Shown here piece after piece: positions 16,793-24,595 of a DNA stretch of 64,000 nt. Both the position numbers and the translations under genes were made by a program. Source of the stretch: Phycobacter azelaicus (GTDB lineage: Bacteria > Pseudomonadota > Alphaproteobacteria > Rhodobacterales > Rhodobacteraceae); the NCBI RefSeq assembly GCF_014884385.1, contig NZ_WKFH01000003.1:930001-994000 (forward strand), written 5' to 3'. Within the stretch, counting starts at the first letter, position 1, and every line of letters begins with the position of its first letter. The notes below the pieces were generated by a model, which was given only the letters and a program-made list of their open reading frames with translations, made no database searches and was not told the DNA's origin.

Positions 16793-17695
16793 CTAGCCGT
16801 CTTCCTTTGCCCCTGTCACAGGGCGCGCCGAGGTGGCATAGCGCTCTGAGGCCTCATAGTAGTCGTCAAACCCGATGCGCCGACGCAGATCCATGAATCC
16901 CATCAGGTTGCTGCGCGGCTGGCCTGCTTTCATCTCGGCCAGCGTCTGCACCATCGCCTGCATGGCCGAGGCCATCAGCGACAGCGGATAGGCGGCTATG
17001 CGATAGCCGATCTCCTCCAGCGCCTCGGGCGGCAGGTCGGGGGTTTCACCACCTTCGACGATATTGGCCATATTTGGCGCATCCGTCGCGGAGCAGACCT
17101 CGCGCATCTCCGCCTCGGAGCGGGGTGCCTCAACAAAGATGATGTCGGCGCCCAGCTCGCGGAACTTCTGTGCGCGGGTCAAAGCCTCGCCCAGCCCGTG
17201 ATCGTGGCGGGCATCGGTGCGCGCCAGGATCAGAATGTCCTGACCTTCATTGCGGGCATCGACGGCGGCGCGGATGCGGTCGTAGGCTTCCTCCCGGCCC
17301 ACCACGGCCTTGCCCGGCGTATGGCCGCAGCGTTTGGGCGCCAGCTGGTCCTCGATCATCACGGCGGCGCAGCCAGCATTTGCCATGCCCTGTACCGTGC
17401 GGCGCACATTCATCGCATTGCCATAGCCGGTGTCGCCATCGGCAATCAGCGGCATGGTGATGGCACCCGCGATATTGCGGGCCTGATCCAGCACCTCGCC
17501 ATAGCTCATCAGGCCCAGATCGGGCGCTCCGATCCGCGAGGCAGAGGCGCCGAAACCGGTCATGAAGGTCAGGTCGAACCCGGCCTGCTCAATCAGCTTG
17601 GCCGAGAGCGCATCATAGGCGCAGGGCATGGTGTGCAGGCGGGACTGCGCCAGAAGGGCGCGGAGGGTGTCAGCAGGGGTCGTCATATCGCTCAC
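16793..17695 (-). CDS. Isocitrate lyase/PEP mutase-family enzyme
   Basis: 300-residue TIM-barrel lyase of the isocitrate lyase/phosphonomutase superfamily. The metal-binding stretch PLIADGDTGYGNAMNV is at about residues 80-95 and the catalytic loop LAPKRCGHTPGK at about 118-129. KRCGH is the motif of 2-methylisocitrate lyase and oxaloacetate decarboxylase-like members, while phosphonate mutases differ here. It would cleave or decarboxylate a 2-hydroxy/oxo diacid. The GTG start overlaps the DctM stop (GTGA); an ATG three codons later is an alternative. Substrate unknown. Confidence 0.8.
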   Translation of the reverse strand: MSDMTTPADTLRALLAQSRLHTMPCAYDALSAKLIEQAGFDLTFMTGFGASASRIGAPDLGLMSYGEVLDQARNIAGAITMPLIADGDTGYGNAMNVRRTVQGMANAGCAAVMIEDQLAPKRCGHTPGKAVVGREEAYDRIRAAVDARNEGQDILILARTDARHDHGLGEALTRAQKFRELGADIIFVEAPRSEAEMREVCSATDAPNMANIVEGGETPDLPPEALEEIGYRIAAYPLSLMASAMQAMVQTLAEMKAGQPRSNLMGFMDLRRRIGFDDYYEASERYATSARPVTGAKEDG

Positions 17696-18963
17696 AGTTT
17701 GAAGGGAATATAAAGGGCGAGGTCAGGCACGAGATAGAGAAGGGCTGCGCAGAGGAACATCAGCACAAGGAAAGGGATCGCTCCCCGTGCCACGTCCCCG
17801 AGGGTTGCGCGGGCCACCGCCTGGATCACGTAGAGGTTCAACCCCACGGGCGGGGTGATCAGGGCCGCCTCGACCATGATCACCATGAAGACACCGAACC
17901 AGATCGGATCGAACCCAAGGCCCATGGCCGCAGGCAGCAGCACCGGTGTCATGATCAGCACCATCGACAGCGCCTCAAGCACAAGCCCCATGACCACGAG
18001 GATCGCAGCCACCAGCAGAACGAACATCACCGGGCTGGAAACGGCCTCCGAGATAAAGGCGCTTATGTCCTGCGGAATGCGGTAAAGAGTGATTGCCTTG
18101 CCAAAGACCTTCGCGCCCGCGATGATCAGCAGGATGGCAACGGTGGTGGCCATACTGTCCATCGCCGCCTCCCAGAAGGCCTTCCAGGTCAGGGTGCGCA
18201 GGATGAACGCGGTGATGACAACAGCAAAGGCAAAGCCGATGGCGGCGGCCTCGGTCGGGGTGAAGGCACCGGAATAGATGCCGGCCACCACAACAGCCGC
18301 AAGCGCCATTGAGGGCAGTGCGCGTAAGGTAGCCGCGCGGCGCTCGGCGCCGCTGGCTTTTTCACTTCGGCCCATGCCCTTCATCGAGGCATAGATCATC
18401 GAATAGCCGGAAAAGAGCACCAAGAGCGCCAGACCGGGGCCAACCCCCGCAAGGAACAGCGCAATCACCGATTCCTCGGTCACAAAGCCGTAGACGATCA
18501 TCGGTATCGAGGGCGGGATCAGAATACCCAGCGTGCCGCCCGCCGCCAGCAGCCCGTAAACGAAGCGCCGCTCGTAGCCGCGGTTGATCATTTCCGGGAT
18601 GGCGACGGTGCCAATGGTGGCGGCCGTCGCCACAGAGGATCCGGAAATCGCCGCGAACAGACCGCAGGAAATTACCGTCGCCACCGCAAGCCCGCCGGGC
18701 CAATGCCCCACCCAGGCCTGCACGGCGGCATATAGGTCGCGGCCAACGCCGCCTTTAAGCAGCACATTCGACATCAGAAGGAACAGTGGCACCGCCAGAA
18801 GGATGAACCCGTCCAAGGTGGACAGCACCGCCTGCGGCGCCATCAGCGGGGAGAAGCCGCCAAAGATCAGCAGCGACAAGCCAAGCCCACCAAGGGCAAA
18901 GGCCACCGGGACACCGATCAGCAGAAGGCCGAAAAGCGCCAGAAGAATAAGGAAAACAGTCAT
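17692..18963 (-). CDS. dctM: TRAP transporter large permease DctM
   Basis: 423-residue, very hydrophobic protein with about a dozen membrane helices. This is the large ion-coupled channel subunit of a tripartite ATP-independent periplasmic transporter. Typical DctM stretches include GVPVAFALGGLGL near the N terminus, GTLGILIPPSIPMIVYG mid-protein and LITPPVGLNLYVIQAVA near the C terminus. Its start overlaps the DctQ stop by one base and its stop overlaps the lyase start, so the transporter and enzyme are co-expressed. Confidence 0.93.
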   Translation of the reverse strand: MTVFLILLALFGLLLIGVPVAFALGGLGLSLLIFGGFSPLMAPQAVLSTLDGFILLAVPLFLLMSNVLLKGGVGRDLYAAVQAWVGHWPGGLAVATVISCGLFAAISGSSVATAATIGTVAIPEMINRGYERRFVYGLLAAGGTLGILIPPSIPMIVYGFVTEESVIALFLAGVGPGLALLVLFSGYSMIYASMKGMGRSEKASGAERRAATLRALPSMALAAVVVAGIYSGAFTPTEAAAIGFAFAVVITAFILRTLTWKAFWEAAMDSMATTVAILLIIAGAKVFGKAITLYRIPQDISAFISEAVSSPVMFVLLVAAILVVMGLVLEALSMVLIMTPVLLPAAMGLGFDPIWFGVFMVIMVEAALITPPVGLNLYVIQAVARATLGDVARGAIPFLVLMFLCAALLYLVPDLALYIPFKL

Positions 18964-19457
18964 CAGTCGTGCTCTCCTTCAGCCACGATTTGCCCCTGCA
19001 AAGCGCGAACTGTTTCGATCACCGCCTGGATCAGCAGGATTGCAAACCCGAAGGGCAGTGACAGTTCCACGTACCACATGGGCATATCCAGCATGGTGCC
19101 TGTGGTGCGGCCTCGAACAAAACTGTCATGGAAAATCTCATAGCCGTAGACCAGAACGATGGCCGAGAAGACCGCGACCGCAGCCATGGCGAAGACATCC
19201 GCCGCCAGCCTTGGCCCCCTTGGCAGGTTTGCGATCACGGCGGTGATACGGATATGGCGCCGCTCTCTCAGACACCAAGGCGCGGCAATGAGCGATCCCC
19301 AGATCAGGCAGAACTGGCTCAGCTCTGCCGCCCAGATGGTGGGCCGCACAAAGAAATAGCGGGCCAGCACCTCGTAGGTGAGCATGATCCCGGCAAGAAC
19401 GAATAGGACCGCCGCCACAAGGGCCAGCGCGGTCACGAACCTGGCAAATACGTCCAT
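18963..19457 (-). CDS. dctQ: TRAP transporter small permease DctQ
   Basis: 164 residues with four membrane helices, the small subunit that partners DctM. The conserved stretch AELSQFCLIWGSLIAAPWCL lies around residues 43-62 and the charged loop RERRHIRI follows at once, both typical of DctQ. It lies between dctP and dctM, with a stem-loop upstream that probably lowers its expression relative to the binding protein. Confidence 0.9.
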   Translation of the reverse strand: MDVFARFVTALALVAAVLFVLAGIMLTYEVLARYFFVRPTIWAAELSQFCLIWGSLIAAPWCLRERRHIRITAVIANLPRGPRLAADVFAMAAVAVFSAIVLVYGYEIFHDSFVRGRTTGTMLDMPMWYVELSLPFGFAILLIQAVIETVRALQGQIVAEGEHD

Positions 19458-19480
19458 GGAATGTCCCGAAGAATAGAAGC

Positions 19481-19510
19481 GGACCAGCCCACGATGGCGA
19501 GGGCTGGTCC
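19481..19510 (-). terminator. Intercistronic stem-loop between dctP and dctQ
   Basis: Perfect 10-bp arms GGACCAGCCC and GGGCTGGTCC around a 10-nt loop in the 66-nt gap after dctP. With no U-run it is more likely an mRNA-stabilising or partially terminating element that keeps periplasmic binding protein in excess over membrane subunits, as is common in binding-protein transporters. Confidence 0.6.
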
Positions 19511-19523
19511 GGGATGGTCAGGT

Positions 19524-20513
19524 TCAGAAGCTTTCGGCAGCAGACAGGATCTGCGCACCCAGCTCTCCGGCCTTGGCGCGGAAGCCGTCATAAACAGGGG
19601 CCGCGGCTGCCTTCCAAGCGGCGATTTCTTCATCCGTGGGCATGTAGATGGTCATGCCCGCCTTTTCAGCCTCGGCATAGGCCGCAGCCTCGATCGCGGA
19701 CATCTCGTCCCGCACCGAGATCTCGGCCTTGCGCGCGGCATCCGCCATGATCTTTTGGTGTTCGGGCGACAGACCATTCCACCAGTCGGTGTTGGCCACC
19801 ACGATGAATTCGATATCAGCGTGGTTGGTGACGGTGATCGTGTCCATGACTTCCCACAGTTTACGCGATTTCACGCCCGAAACGCCGGTCATACCGATAT
19901 CCACGGTGCCGCGCTGATAGGCCAGATACTGCTCGGACCCCGAGATCAGCGTCGGCGCGCCGCCGGTTGCGGTCACGAAATCGCCCAGCGTCTTGCCGAA
20001 GACACGCGCCTTCTTGCCCTCCATATCGGTGGGTGTCTTCACCGGACCGCCCTGCGACAGCATGATCGCGCCGCCATAGGCCTGCCACCACAGCACCGTT
20101 GCCCCGGTGTCGGCAATCGCAGCATCGATGGGGCCGCGCACCGGGCTGCCGGGTTCGACCGCCTTGCGCACTTTGTCTTCGGAGTTGAACAGGAACGGCA
20201 TGTAGAACACATCCACCGCCGGGATGTCACCCACATAGCGGGTCAACGAGGCCACGCCCATCTCGATTGCACCGGATCCCACGGCAGAGGGCACTTCCTT
20301 ATCCTTGTAAAGCTGCGCCGAGTCATAGATCTCAACCGCGATGTCCCCGCCCGAGGCTTTCTCCACCTCTTCCTTGAACATCAAAAGGTTCTGCCCAAGG
20401 TGGCTTTTAAGCGGCAGTTGCAAAGAGATGCGCGCAGTCACATCGGCAGCAAAGGCGGGCATTGCAGTGCACAGCGCCAGGGCGGCGCCAGTCAGCGTCG
20501 AAGTCAGTTTCAT
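19524..20513 (-). CDS. dctP: TRAP transporter periplasmic solute-binding protein DctP
   Basis: 329-residue extracytoplasmic receptor, first gene of the minus-strand operon. A Sec signal peptide occupies residues 1-22, with hydrophobic core LTGAALALCTAMPAFA and likely cleavage before AD. DctP-family features include EVPSAVGSGAIEMGVASLTR, the solute-carboxylate region DMEGKKARVFGKTLGDFV, and EYLAYQRGTVDIGMTG-like wording near residue 200. Such receptors usually bind a carboxylate through a conserved Arg. Start ATG 20513 follows GGGAGG at ideal spacing; an earlier in-frame ATG lies upstream of the signal peptide. The ligand is not known. Confidence 0.9.
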   Translation of the reverse strand: MKLTSTLTGAALALCTAMPAFAADVTARISLQLPLKSHLGQNLLMFKEEVEKASGGDIAVEIYDSAQLYKDKEVPSAVGSGAIEMGVASLTRYVGDIPAVDVFYMPFLFNSEDKVRKAVEPGSPVRGPIDAAIADTGATVLWWQAYGGAIMLSQGGPVKTPTDMEGKKARVFGKTLGDFVTATGGAPTLISGSEQYLAYQRGTVDIGMTGVSGVKSRKLWEVMDTITVTNHADIEFIVVANTDWWNGLSPEHQKIMADAARKAEISVRDEMSAIEAAAYAEAEKAGMTIYMPTDEEIAAWKAAAAPVYDGFRAKAGELGAQILSAAESF

Positions 20514-20827
20514 GAATTTTCCTCCCTTAATAAAATGATGTTCCATCAAGGGCTTACCCTTGGTCAAGGAAAATGGCGTAAGCGTTTTAGGTGCGATATT
20601 CGAACCCTCAATTTTGCATTAAATTCAATAATTTGGAACAATGGGGCCAGTGAAATAAATTTTGAAATTCAACCTCCTCTCGCCGCTCTCACAGCAGAAT
20701 CCGGGCAAAAAGTGAGGGCAAACTGCCCGCAGGTCGCCAAACGCCGCGCCAAAGGCGCGGCGTTTGGCCCAACGGGAGAGGATCATCCGGCGGATGTCCG
20801 ATCCAGGCGGGAGAGCCCCCTTGGCTC
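20514..20827. other. Intergenic region upstream of the TRAP operon
   Basis: 314 bp between the doeD-like gene and dctP, both on the minus strand. It holds the dctP Shine-Dalgarno, an AT-rich stretch (about 20570-20700) where the TRAP operon promoter should lie, and a strong hairpin near 20750. No open frame with coding character was seen. Confidence 0.6.
20737..20767 (-). terminator. Terminator hairpin after the class III aminotransferase gene
   Basis: Perfect 14-bp arms CCAAACGCCGCGCC and GGCGCGGCGTTTGG with an AAA loop, 60 nt past the aminotransferase stop. This strongly separates the ectoine locus from the TRAP operon even though both run on the minus strand. No U-run is present. Confidence 0.7.
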
Positions 20828-22201
20828 TTAGCCCAACACAGCCCTTACCGCGCGCGCCGTCGCAGCAACCACGGTGTCGGCCTCGTCGCGGCTCAGGCAG
20901 AAGGGCGGCGCAAAACCTAAGATGTCACCCTGCGGCATGGCGCGGGCAATCACCTTATCCTGCTCCAAAAGCTTGGCCGCGATCTGTGGGCCTATCTTGT
21001 CAGTCGCGTCATAGAAGCTGCGGCTATCGCGGTCTTTCACGAATTCCACCGCACACAGCATGCCTTCGCCCCGGATGTCACCCACATGGGGATGATCGCC
21101 CAGCGCATCCTTCATCGCCTGGTTCAGATAGGCGCCCACGCTGCCTGCGTTCTCCACAAGGTTCAACGCGTCAATCAGCTTGAGGTTGGCAACACCTGCA
21201 GCCGCACCAATAGGGTGTGCCGAATAGGTCCACCCGTGGCCGATAGGCCCGTTCTCATCGGTGCCCTGCTCGAGCACCTTCCAAACCTGGTCGGAAACGA
21301 TCGAACCGGACAGCGGCGCATAAGCCGAGGTCAACCCCTTGGCGATGGTGATGATATCCGCCTTGATCCCGTAGTGATCGCTGCCGAACATGGTGCCAAG
21401 GCGCCCAAACCCCGTGACCACCTCATCGGCCACCAACAGGATGTCGTGTTTCTTCAGCACGGCCTGGATCGCCCGCCAATAGCCTGCCGGAGGCGGTACA
21501 ATGCCCCCCGTTCCCAGAACCGGCTCACCGATAAAGGCTGCAATGGTGTCCGCACCTTCACGCTCGATCAGCGCCTCCAATTCGGCGACACAATGCGCCA
21601 CGAACTGCTCTTCGGTCTGGCTCTGGTCTTCGCGGCGGAAGTAATAGGGCGCATCTGTGTGCACCACCTGCGCCAACGGCAGATCGAACTTCTTGTGAAA
21701 CAGCTCAAGACCCGTCAACGACCCCGTCACCAGCCCCGAGCCATGATAGCCGCGCCAGCGCGAGATGATCTTCTTCTTCTCGGGTCGTCCCAGGATGTTG
21801 TTGTAATACCAGATCAGCTTGACGTTGGTTTCATTGGCGTCCGAGCCACCAAGGCCGAAATAGACCTTGGACATATTGGCCGGCGCCCGGTCGAGGATCA
21901 TCTTCGACAGGGTGATCGAGACCTCGGTGCCATGGCCAACGTAAGAGTGGTAATAGGCCAGTTCCCGCGCCTGATCTGCAATCGCCTCGGCGATCTCCTG
22001 GCGGCCATAGCCCACGTTCACGCAGTAAAGCCCGGCAAAGGCATCCAGCAGCCTGGTGCCGTCGCGATCCTCGATGTGAACGCCGCTTGCGGTCTTGATC
22101 ACGCGGGTAGCGCTTTCTCCGCGTGCATGCTGTGCCAGATGCGTGGAGGGGTGAAAGAAATTGTCACGGTCCCACTGGTCCAGTTGATCGTTCTTCAGCA
22201 T
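20828..22201 (-). CDS. doeD: Class III aminotransferase, probable L-2,4-diaminobutyrate transaminase
   Basis: 457-residue PLP enzyme. The PLP lysine is in DIITIAKGLTSAYAPLSGS, the GxGGSDANE-type phosphate-binding region is FGLGGSDANETNVKL, and VADEVVTGFGR carries the conserved Asp. The family transfers omega-amino groups. In ectoine catabolism DoeD/Atf converts diaminobutyrate to aspartate semialdehyde. That specific role is inferred from the adjoining semialdehyde dehydrogenase, Lrp regulator and ectoine hydrolase; other omega-amino acids remain possible. Lies 80 nt after the dehydrogenase on the same strand. Confidence 0.75.
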   Translation of the reverse strand: MLKNDQLDQWDRDNFFHPSTHLAQHARGESATRVIKTASGVHIEDRDGTRLLDAFAGLYCVNVGYGRQEIAEAIADQARELAYYHSYVGHGTEVSITLSKMILDRAPANMSKVYFGLGGSDANETNVKLIWYYNNILGRPEKKKIISRWRGYHGSGLVTGSLTGLELFHKKFDLPLAQVVHTDAPYYFRREDQSQTEEQFVAHCVAELEALIEREGADTIAAFIGEPVLGTGGIVPPPAGYWRAIQAVLKKHDILLVADEVVTGFGRLGTMFGSDHYGIKADIITIAKGLTSAYAPLSGSIVSDQVWKVLEQGTDENGPIGHGWTYSAHPIGAAAGVANLKLIDALNLVENAGSVGAYLNQAMKDALGDHPHVGDIRGEGMLCAVEFVKDRDSRSFYDATDKIGPQIAAKLLEQDKVIARAMPQGDILGFAPPFCLSRDEADTVVAATARAVRAVLG

Positions 22202-22281
22202 GATTTGTCCTTCTTTGGTTTCCGGCGCATACTGCGACCGGATGTATTCGATTTTGCTTCGAATGCCTGCGACAGCAAAGC

Positions 22282-23757
22282 TCAGGCCCAGTCGCGGCAG
22301 ATGTATTTGACCTCCGTGAACTCCTCCATCCCGAGGCGTGCCCCCTCACGCCCGAGGCCAGACTGCTTGGCCCCGCCAAAGGGGATTGGCGCGCCCGTCA
22401 CCTTGGTCCGGTTCACGGCCACCATGCCAAATTGCAAGGCCCGCGACAGTCGGTAGATGCGGCGTGGATCCTGGGTATGGATATAGGCAACAAGGCCGTA
22501 TTCCGTCTCGTTGGCGCGGGCAGTGATTTCCTCTTCCGTATCAAAAGGTGTAATCGGCGCCACCGGACCAAAGGTCTCTTCATACATGATGCGGGCATTT
22601 GCTGGCACATCGGTTAGCACTGTCGGCTGGTAGAATAGCGGCCCCATGGGATGAACCGCGCCCCCACAGGCCAGTTTCGCACCCTTTGCAACTGCATCCT
22701 GAACATGCTCTTCCTGTTTTGCTACCGCCCGCGCGTGCATAAGGGGGCCGATGTCAGGATCGTCCATCCCCGCCCCGACGCTCAGCGCCTTGGTCGCCGC
22801 AGTCAATCGCTCGCAGAAGGCGTCATAGATGCCGCGCTGCACGAAGATCCGGTTTGCCCCAAGGCAATCCTGCCCGGAGGTGGCGAATTTTGCCTTCATC
22901 GTCTCTTCCACCGCCTGATCCAGGTCCGCATCATCAAAGACGATCACCGGCGCGTGGCCGCCCAGTTCCATCACCAGACGCTTCACCGTATCGGCACTCT
23001 GCCGGTAGAGAAGCTTGCCCACCTCCGTAGAGCCTGTGAATGACAGGGCGCGCACGCGGGTATCTTCGGTCCAGGGCTTGACGACAGTGGGCGCATCGCC
23101 CGTCACCACGTTGAACACCCCGGCAGGTACACCGGCGCGTTCGGCCAGTTCAGCAAGCGCCAGAGCGCTAAAAGGTGTTTCAGCCGAAGGATGCGCAACA
23201 ACGGTGCAGCCCGCCGCCAGCGCCGCGGCTGCCTTGCGGGTCAGCATCGCAGAAGGAAAGTTCCACGGAGTGATGAGGGCCACAACGCCCACGGGTTCGC
23301 GCCAGAGTTCAACCTCGGCATCGGGCAGATGGCTGGTCACCCCTTCGATGTTAGGGCGCTTGGCCTCTTCGGCATAGAACTCCACAAAGCCCGTGCCGTA
23401 TTCGATCTCGCCGCGCGCTTCGGACAGGGGTTTGCCCTGTTCCAGCACCATGATGCGGGCAAGATCCTCCTTGTGGTCCAGTTGCAGCTGGCCCCAGCGC
23501 CGCAGGATGCTCGCCCGCTCCTGCGGCAGCAATCCGGCCCATTCATCGAACGCCGCCTGTGCGGCATCCACCGCAACAGAGGATTCCTCTGCCGACAGGC
23601 TGGCAACATGACCGACCGCCGCGCCATTGGACGGATCGGCGACAGCAAATGTGCTGCCATCTACGGCAGCGGTCCAGCGGCCATTCACATAAGAGAAAGA
23701 GCGCACCAGTCTCTTGTCTGCAATATCGCTGCGGGCGGAAAGGGCGGTTTCGGCCAT
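22282..23757 (-). CDS. doeC: NAD(P)-dependent semialdehyde dehydrogenase (DoeC/GabD type)
   Basis: 491-residue aldehyde dehydrogenase. Cofactor and active-site motifs are seen: ITPWNFPSAMLTRKAAAALA, FTGSTEVGKLL, the general base Glu in VMELGGHAPVIV, and the catalytic Cys in SGQDCLGANRIF. It is close to succinate-semialdehyde dehydrogenases; in the ectoine pathway the Ssd/DoeC enzyme oxidises aspartate semialdehyde to aspartate. That role is inferred from the cluster. The C-terminal FGGAKQSGLGREG is intact. Upstream lies the Lrp regulator gene. Confidence 0.8.
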   Translation of the reverse strand: MAETALSARSDIADKRLVRSFSYVNGRWTAAVDGSTFAVADPSNGAAVGHVASLSAEESSVAVDAAQAAFDEWAGLLPQERASILRRWGQLQLDHKEDLARIMVLEQGKPLSEARGEIEYGTGFVEFYAEEAKRPNIEGVTSHLPDAEVELWREPVGVVALITPWNFPSAMLTRKAAAALAAGCTVVAHPSAETPFSALALAELAERAGVPAGVFNVVTGDAPTVVKPWTEDTRVRALSFTGSTEVGKLLYRQSADTVKRLVMELGGHAPVIVFDDADLDQAVEETMKAKFATSGQDCLGANRIFVQRGIYDAFCERLTAATKALSVGAGMDDPDIGPLMHARAVAKQEEHVQDAVAKGAKLACGGAVHPMGPLFYQPTVLTDVPANARIMYEETFGPVAPITPFDTEEEITARANETEYGLVAYIHTQDPRRIYRLSRALQFGMVAVNRTKVTGAPIPFGGAKQSGLGREGARLGMEEFTEVKYICRDWA

Positions 23758-23842
23758 GGCACATCCTCCATTGAACGTCAGAAGGACAATCCCTTGTCGC
23801 GATCAGAATTCGAGACCGAACTTCACCTCAGTCGCAGAGGAT

Positions 23843-24334
23843 TCATCTGCTCTCTCCCTGTCCAAGCAGAAGATCCAGCGGCGGCGCGCCCGGCCCCTTC
23901 ACCGGTTTGGTAACGATATAGGTGAAATAGCGCGAAAGCCCGATGCGAGCGTCCAGCATGGAATCGATCAGTCGCTGATAGGCGTCGATGTCACATGTCA
24001 CGATCTGTAAAAGGTAGTCGAACCCACCCCCAAGCGCCCAGCAGGCAGTGACCTCATCATAAGTCTGAACGGCCTGTTCAAATGCCTGAAACCGGGCCGC
24101 CGTGTGATCCGCGATCTCCGCCGCAACAAACACTATTATATGAGGGGCAACTTTGCGCAGGTTGATACGCGCGCCGTACCCCTCGATCAGACCTGCCTTT
24201 TCAAGCTTGCGCAGCCGGTCCCAGCAGGGGGTCGCGGACAGGCCGATACGGTCGGCCAAAGCCGCTTTGGTGATGCGCCCCTCCTGCGTCAGCACGCGCA
24301 GGATTGCGATATCCCGGTCATCAAGACGTAACAT
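23843..24334 (-). CDS. doeX: Lrp/AsnC-family transcriptional regulator (DoeX/AsnR type)
   Basis: 163 residues from ATG 24334, the canonical AsnC-type opening MLRLDDRDIAILRVLTQEGR. The winged helix-turn-helix occupies residues 1-60 (TKAALADRIGLSATPCWDRLRKLEKAG). The RAM ligand-binding domain occupies residues 70-150 (ALGGGFDYLLQIVTCDIDAY). Earlier in-frame starts would add 21 non-family residues. Regulators of this group (DoeX, AsnR) flank ectoine catabolism genes and respond to pathway intermediates. It is divergent from doeA across 261 bp, where it probably binds. Confidence 0.82.
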   Translation of the reverse strand: MLRLDDRDIAILRVLTQEGRITKAALADRIGLSATPCWDRLRKLEKAGLIEGYGARINLRKVAPHIIVFVAAEIADHTAARFQAFEQAVQTYDEVTACWALGGGFDYLLQIVTCDIDAYQRLIDSMLDARIGLSRYFTYIVTKPVKGPGAPPLDLLLGQGESR

Positions 24335-24595
24335 GACAAAGGGCTGTAGCACGGCCCCCGAGATTGGAAAAGCCGCCAGCGAAACACATGCGCTCAATTT
24401 TCAAACACGTCAAAATGCCACCTGTTGTGCACAACAATATCGCGCGCCCTGCTGAAATTGCGATCAAACTCGGTATTTCGTGTCGTTTTTTGACATTTCC
24501 TTTGCCGCGAACAGGCCTGAACTGCACGATGTACTCAACTACACAGAACGAAGAGGCTCTATCGCCCGCACCCCCAACATCTGACCGAGGTCGCC
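24335..24595. promoter_or_regulatory. Divergent control region between doeX and doeA
   Basis: 261 bp, notably more AT-rich than its surroundings, containing the two divergent promoters of the ectoine locus. Lrp-type operators are degenerate, and I could not define one by eye. No coding frame of quality is present. Confidence 0.5.

Noticed and set aside
17692..20513. TRAP genes as an ectoine transporter (UehABC)
   Set aside because: The DctP sequence does not resemble what I know of UehA, a strong hairpin separates the two units, and the downstream enzymes do not belong to ectoine breakdown.
19461..20831. 456-codon frame antisense to dctP
   Set aside because: Covers a well-supported DctP gene with signal peptide and ribosome site; His/Arg-rich translation typical of a shadow frame.
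21086..22456. 456-codon frame antisense to the class III aminotransferase
   Set aside because: The minus-strand product has complete PLP-enzyme motifs; the plus-strand translation has none.
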